Assembly (NCBI GenBank): GCA_037447655.1
Contig: JBBHKE010001465.1
Coordinates: 1 to 22,251, forward strand
DNA from: Zygnema cylindricum
Taxonomy: Eukaryota > Streptophyta > Zygnematophyceae > Zygnematales > Zygnemataceae
Reading direction: 5' to 3'
Length of the DNA stretch: 22,251 bases
Positions 19,091 through 22,251 of the stretch are shown piece by piece. Every line of letters starts with the position of its first letter. Position 1 is the first letter of the stretch. The notes beneath the pieces were generated by a model that worked only from the letters and a program-made list of their open reading frames with translations, was not told the DNA's origin and did no database searches. The translations under genes and the position numbers were made by a program.

Positions 19091-19190
19091 CTGCAAAATA
19101 AAGAGAGAGAGAGACAGAGAGGGGAGAGGGGAGAGGGGCGAGGGAGGAGGGGAGAAGAGGGAGGGAGAGTATTTGCCACAGCGAAGAGAT
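18950..19190 (+). repeat. Purine-rich low-complexity tracts (pyrimidine tracts of the minus-strand gene)
   Basis: Two G/A-rich runs, about 18957-19027 and 19100-19172, flank the short complex segment 19028-19098. On the minus strand the second forms the pyrimidine tract of intron 2. Confidence 0.75.
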
Positions 19191-19212
19191 GCATGCAGAG
19201 ATAATCACTCAC
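19091..19212 (-). other. Intron 2 of the secreted-protein gene (122 nt)
   Basis: Begins GTGAGT and ends TTTTGCAG on the minus strand, with more than 70 bases of nearly pure pyrimidine before the acceptor. It is a phase 2 intron under the proposed model. The donor is strong and the acceptor is one of the best in the window. Confidence 0.55.
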
Positions 19213-19354
19213 ATTGAAATTACGCGCCCGGAGTCATCGCATGTAAAGGGTAAGGGAGTCCAGCCTTCTTCCCCTGGTTCTCCTTTGTAGCATTTGATCT
19301 TCGGAAAGCTCGCCTTCTTCTCGACGGCCGCCTTCACCGCCTCGAGAGCCGAGC
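19213..19354 (-). CDS. Exon 2 of a secreted protein with a plant LRR N-cap-like region
   Basis: The exon follows acceptor TTTTGCTCCAG on the minus strand and ends at donor GTGAGT, 142 bases. Its first two bases complete the Ser codon begun by exon 1, so phases match without a frameshift. It encodes SALEAVKAAVEKKASF, then a Cys, then GEPGEEGW, then FTCDDSGRVIS. The order ALxAVK, acidic/Gly/Pro stretch, Trp, C-D-D-S-G-R-V-I-S resembles the N-terminal cap of plant leucine-rich-repeat proteins, where a conserved Trp and Cys precede (G)RVxxL. This is a family inference, and no repeats follow that I can identify. GC content here is clearly higher than in flanking DNA, as expected of coding sequence. 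Confidence 0.7.
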
Positions 19355-20056
19355 CTGGAGCAAAAGTACGGACAAAACGCGCATTCAACGGTATGGAGAA
19401 AACGAGCATTCGCCAGTGCGAAGAAAACGCATATGAAATGAACAAGGCAAGCAATACAAACACTACCTACACTACAAATATGTATTCTTCCAGTGCTTCA
19501 ATATAATAAAAATTAACATCCAAGTACAAAAGCTTTTCTGATACTATCTCTTCTACACCTGCAAAGTAGACTCCATCTCCAAACGATAACGGTTCCACTA
19601 AGTCTCAACAAATATATATGTACACGACTAGGAACGATTAAGATTCAAAACTTGACCAACAAAGAAAGTCAATCACCAATCGATTTGAACTAAACCACCA
19701 ACCGACTTGATCTACAAGGTATGACTACTAACTTAACGAGAAACTAAACGAACAAACAATTTTCACGTCACTCCAAATACCTAGAGACGAAACTACTTCG
19801 TCGCTGGTCGTTGCTGCTTTACCTACGAGAATGTCTCGTCGCTAAATGTGTGCTCAATACTTAGACCTATTCGCCAGTACACAAGTGTACGGATGTCAAG
19901 TGTACGGATGTCAACCGATACAATGAAATGCAAAACCAGCCGTACATAAGAGAAAACGCGCATTGGCAAATCAGAGCCATCTTTCACACGTGCGAGTACA
20001 TCGACTGTACGGCTAAAATGTGGAGAAAATAAAAGTGGAAGGAGAGGAAAGCTTAC
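19355..20056 (-). other. Intron 1 of the secreted-protein gene (702 nt)
   Basis: Starts GTAAGC and ends CTCCAG on the minus strand, phase 1. It contains a degenerate 25-bp repeat (19372-19440, GAAAACG(C/A)GCATT-like words, seen again near 19953) and a 15-bp tandem repeat near 19883-19912 (CAAGTGTACGGATGT). The rest is AT-rich without an alternative exon that I can support. The read-through frame at 19209-19463 is intron sequence fused to exon 2. Confidence 0.6.
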
Positions 20057-20153
20057 TGTCTGCTTTCGCCATGGGTCCAGTGTAGTATCCCATTAAAGGT
20101 GCCACGTGGCACGCTAAGAACAGCAATGTCATGGTAATAGTGGTGGCAGCCAT
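20057..20153 (-). CDS. Exon 1 of the secreted-protein gene: signal peptide
   Basis: This exon encodes 32 residues plus one base. It starts MAATTIT and continues with a hydrophobic core MTLLFLACHVAPLMG, a textbook signal peptide, probably cleaved in the YYTGPMAKAD region. The ATG at 20151-20153 sits in GTCGCCATGG, a near-ideal plant initiation context. The donor A|GTAAGC leaves phase 1, which exon 2 completes as Ser. The mature product of exons 1-2 would be a small secreted or extracellular N-domain with two cysteines. The whole gene reads minus-strand from 20153 to at least 19213, possibly 18781. Another frame over the same DNA (20053-20241) lacks these features. A truncated gene or pseudogene is possible because no further domain is found downstream. 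Confidence 0.7.
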
Positions 20154-20203
20154 GGCGACGAACTAGCGACGTGACACGGAGGCAAAGGCTTGACAATGAG
20201 CTG

Positions 20204-20209
20204 CACGTG
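20204..20209. promoter_or_regulatory. G-box CACGTG upstream of the secreted-protein gene
   Basis: The palindrome CACGTG, in GCCACGTGCAGC on the minus strand, is about 50 bases before the ATG. G-boxes bind bZIP/bHLH factors in plants. This close to the ATG it could lie in the leader, and a second CACGTG occurs inside exon 1 (20103-20108), so function is uncertain. No TATA box is clear. Confidence 0.35.
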
Positions 20210-20249
20210 GCAATATTAGTAATAGTAATTATTCGATTCAAATCGATTG

Positions 20250-20829
20250 ACTTTCACATGTGAGAGTGGAACAACGATTTTGTCTCTTTCTTTGAAGTAC
20301 GGAAACGTTTCACCGTCTTTACAGTCTTTGGCACGGTTTGCTTTTTTACGGTTTGTGTTTTGTACGGTTTGTCTTATGCACTGCTTTCTTAGTGCGGATT
20401 ACTTAGATTGTATGCACGATTCAGGTTCGGCTTCGACTACTCGATCCGTACCAGATGTCCGTACTGAAGGTCGCCTAAAATTCGGCGCTATAGGCAACAC
20501 CACAAGTTACAACATGAGTGGACGACGTGTATTTGTCCTTTCGTCGGTATCCGAATATTTTTGTTTTGGTTGACTGAAAGGCTGGCACCGCCGGCGTCCA
20601 GGTGACGTGTTATATAATGTGTTATTTGTCGTTTTCGGACCAGATCTGACGTACGGTAAATTCGTACATTGTGTCCTTTCTTTCCTAGAGAACCAATCAC
20701 AGGACTCATCCAAGCGAATCGCGTAACTGAATATGAGTACAGCCTCTAAAGTTTCAATCCACGGATTTGATTCGATTTTTTGAAACATTTTTCGTACGAT
20801 TTAGTATCGTGCATAAATGTGACCGATAA
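20250..20829. other. Spacer between the secreted-protein gene and the copia remnant
   Basis: No supported gene. Open frames on both strands (20247-20573 plus, 20488-20788 minus) overlap and show no motif. I looked for copia reverse transcriptase or RNase H upstream of the remnant and did not find it, so the polyprotein is truncated or decayed here. Confidence 0.4.
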
Positions 20830-20949
20830 TTTCTTGTACAATATCCGTTTTTGTATGTTTTGACTTTGGAGGAAGCCGCGGATATGTTGACAAAAGCCGC
20901 GGCTCATGATGTACTTTTGAGGGGGAGACTTAAATTAGGGTTTATGTGA
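20830..20949 (+). pseudogene. C-terminal end of a copia-type polyprotein (RNase H end)
   Basis: A 39-codon open stretch ends in a TGA at 20947-20949. It contains TLEEAADMLTKAAAHDVLL, matching the A-D-(M/I)-L-T-K signature at the C-terminal end of the RNase H domain of plant copia polyproteins. An upstream in-frame stop (20827-20829) and the absence of catalytic motifs show that only the tail remains. A polypurine tract and LTR follow, as expected for a retrotransposon 3' end. It is an inactive fragment. Confidence 0.65.
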
Positions 20950-20960
20950 TGATTACAAAT

Positions 20961-20972
20961 TTGAGAGGGGGA
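20961..20972 (+). other. Polypurine tract of the copia remnant
   Basis: TTGAGAGGGGGA lies directly before the TGTAAG that starts the LTR, the usual position for plus-strand priming. A similar run, TTGAGGGGGAGA (20917-20928), occurs 44 bases earlier inside the frame. Confidence 0.55.
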
Positions 20973-20993
20973 TTGTAAGTCAAAGATTGTAAT

Positions 20994-21020
20994 CGGCCGT
21001 CGCGGTCTGTCGCGCGGCCG
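20994..21020. repeat. GC-rich LTR hairpin, copy 1
   Basis: CGGCCGTCGCG pairs with CGCGCGGCCG around GTCTGT, leaving one bulged T, in otherwise AT-rich DNA. Identical 27-bp copies occur at 21053-21079 and 21408-21434. Confidence 0.8.
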
Positions 21021-21052
21021 ACTAGTCTGTCTTGTTCAGTCAAAGTAGTAGT

Positions 21053-21079
21053 CGGCCGTCGCGGTCTGTCGCGCGGCCG
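21053..21079. repeat. GC-rich LTR hairpin, copy 2
   Basis: Same 27 bases as 20994-21020. Here the stem extends outward, since TAGT before it and GGCTA after it also largely pair. Confidence 0.8.
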
Positions 21080-21407
21080 GCTAATTTGTTTTTACGTGAA
21101 GTTTAGTGGTCCAGGCTGGATTGGAGTATTAAGTCGTGTAGTACTACCTTGGATTCTTGGAGATTCAGTTTGACTACGACCAGGTTATGTTTCGTTGGTG
21201 TGTACGGTATGTAGGTACTATTTGTTTTTATGTAGCTTTGACTGTACGTGTGAGTTGTACCGGCAGTTCTCTGTGTTTCGTTGTTGACGCGATTTGACTT
21301 GTACGTACTTAGTTCGCAATATCTAGTTTGGCTTGAATTATATAGTGTTCAGTCAAAGTAGTAGTCAGTTTGGCTTGAATTATATAGTGTTCAGTCAAAG
21401 TAGTAGT

Positions 21408-21434
21408 CGGCCGTCGCGGTCTGTCGCGCGGCCG
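21408..21434. repeat. GC-rich LTR hairpin, copy 3
   Basis: Third identical copy, carried by the 355-bp duplication. Its right flank overlaps the 29-bp tandem repeat. Confidence 0.8.
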
Positions 21435-21615
21435 GCTAATTTGTCTTTACGTGAAATCGGCCGGCTAATTTGTCTTTACGTGAAATTTAGTGGTACAGGC
21501 TGGATCGGAGCATTAAGTCGTGTAGTACTACCTTGGATTCTTGGAGATTCAGTTTGACTACGACCAGGTTATGTTTCGTTTGGTGTGTACGGTATGTAGG
21601 TACTATTTGTGTTTG

Positions 21616-21837
21616 GGAATTGATAATGACAGTGACTGTTTTGGTTGCGGACAGTCACTTAAATACACACATGCATAAAGCACCGTTGAGTACAAATTTG
21701 ACGGTCAATCAGTTGAACAACTTTGACTTTGAAAATATTTTTCAACCGCTTAAAATTATGCCGCGTTTGCGAACGTCGACCGTCAAAATAGATTTAGCAA
21801 TTCACACGGCCGGCGAACGTTTACGGTAACAAAACTG
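21616..21837. other. Spacer after the LTR duplication
   Basis: No supported gene. The frame at 21533-21829 begins inside the LTR and has no recognisable motif in its later part. Confidence 0.35.
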
Positions 21838-21887
21838 CGGCAAGCACATGTAAATAAAAAGTCGGCAACCACATGTAAATAAAAAGT
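21838..21887 (+). repeat. 25-bp tandem repeat, two units
   Basis: Units 21838-21862 and 21863-21887 both read CGGCAA(G/C)CACATGTAAATA onward and differ at one base. A third partial CGGCAA-like start is not seen. Confidence 0.9.
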
Positions 21888-21969
21888 GTTGCAGATAGTC
21901 ACTTTTTGTCGTTATGTGAGCTCCACTATGAGAGCACTAAGCCGCAAAATTGAAATTTAATTGTCTAAC

Positions 21970-22146
21970 CGTCAGATGTCGCGAACGGTCAACCGAAACC
22001 GTGACCGACCGTTAACCGACCGCCCGCGCCGGATCCGTAACGGATTCAGCTGCCAAATTTTGGGGGTCGGGCGGTTACGGTCAGTTGATTCACCCAGGAA
22101 AAAAAAACGGTCGGTTACGGTCGATCAACCAAAAAACCAAAAAAAA
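21970..22146. mobile_element. Foldback/MITE-like element rich in GACCG-AACCG words
   Basis: The left half repeats GACCG/AACCG words (for example GACCGTTAACCGACCGCCCG at 22007-22026). The right half has their complements (CGGGCGGTTACGGTC at 22068-22082 and CGGTCGGTTACGGTCGAT at 22108-22125). An odd palindrome ATCCGTAACGGAT lies near the middle (22033-22045). Such accordion inverted repeats resemble small hAT-derived elements of plants, but no target duplication is visible and the limits are approximate. The frame at 21961-22149 reads these words and is not a gene. Confidence 0.5.
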
Positions 22147-22251
22147 TGAAAATTTTGTACTGTCCCTATAATCCAACATTCTTGTACTTTGTACTCTTTG
22201 GCATCGTGGAAGTACGTGACATCATGATTAGCGTCGCAAATCTGACACGGT

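Larger units (their letters stand above)
20974..21615 (+). mobile_element. Copia 3' LTR with internal tandem duplications
   Basis: The LTR starts TGTAAG after the polypurine tract. A 355-bp direct duplication is visible: 21034-21388 begins GTTCAGTCAAAGTAG and the second copy, from 21389, runs to about 21615. Their shared core includes ACCTTGGATTCTTGGAGATT and GTGTGTACGGTATGTAGGTA. Smaller duplications sit inside: 42 bp at 21326-21367 with 21368-21407, and 29 bp at 21429-21457 with 21458-21486. The 3' end of the LTR (CA and target duplication) is not identified. An alternative is two partial LTRs joined head to tail. Confidence 0.55.

Noticed and set aside
1-22251. Impression that the palindromic word GTAC, often as GTACGG, is over-represented in the window
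   Set aside because: I could not count it reliably against base composition; a k-mer count over the genome would be needed before claiming enrichment.

Overview
This is a eukaryotic nuclear window, dominated by repeats and poor in genes. There are no operons, ribosome binding sites or prokaryotic genes. What can be supported is spliceosomal gene structure (GT-AG introns with strong pyrimidine tracts and matching phases), class II transposon remnants, a copia-type LTR retrotransposon 3' end, a tRNA-like SINE head and long simple pyrimidine tracts. One split gene encodes a secreted protein whose N-terminal region resembles the plant leucine-rich-repeat N-cap. A TTA-flanked Harbinger-like element and CT-rich introns also fit a plant. 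My best guess is a streptophyte, perhaps a bryophyte, but this is inference and the species is not identified.

Layout. 1-2.16 kb: a transposon-like unit with terminal inverted repeats of about 185 bp and an internal CT-rich block. 2.2-4.5 kb: unassigned sequence, a tRNA-like SINE head, a second CT-rich block and a 21-bp tandem repeat. 4.59-5.53 kb: a 944-bp non-autonomous PIF/Harbinger-type element with a TTA target duplication. 5.8-7.38 kb: a longer, more degraded relative in the same orientation, split by about 640 bp of unrelated DNA. 7.48-12.14 kb: a tandem segmental duplication. Each unit holds a minus-strand gene for a two-transmembrane, coiled-coil protein, its TATA-containing upstream block, and an upstream repeat block (hairpin plus 39-bp repeats). 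The downstream unit has an intact 226-codon frame. The first unit is truncated at both ends, with a small palindromic hAT-like element where its first 33 or so codons should be.

12.15-16.56 kb: a 4.4-kb degenerate pyrimidine-rich satellite of about 28 bp per unit. 16.56-18.78 kb: CT-rich and AT-rich spacer with a possible hAT-type end. 18.8-20.2 kb (minus): the split gene for a secreted protein, with two well-supported exons and a third possible one. 20.83-21.62 kb: the last codons of a copia polyprotein, a polypurine tract, and an LTR with three GC-rich hairpins and nested tandem duplications. 21.8-22.15 kb: a 25-bp tandem repeat and a foldback element.

The genes do not form a pathway. The most interesting parts are the duplicated membrane-protein locus with its conserved upstream repeat module, the long strand-asymmetric satellite beside it, and the phase-consistent secreted-protein gene that appears to lose its 3' part.
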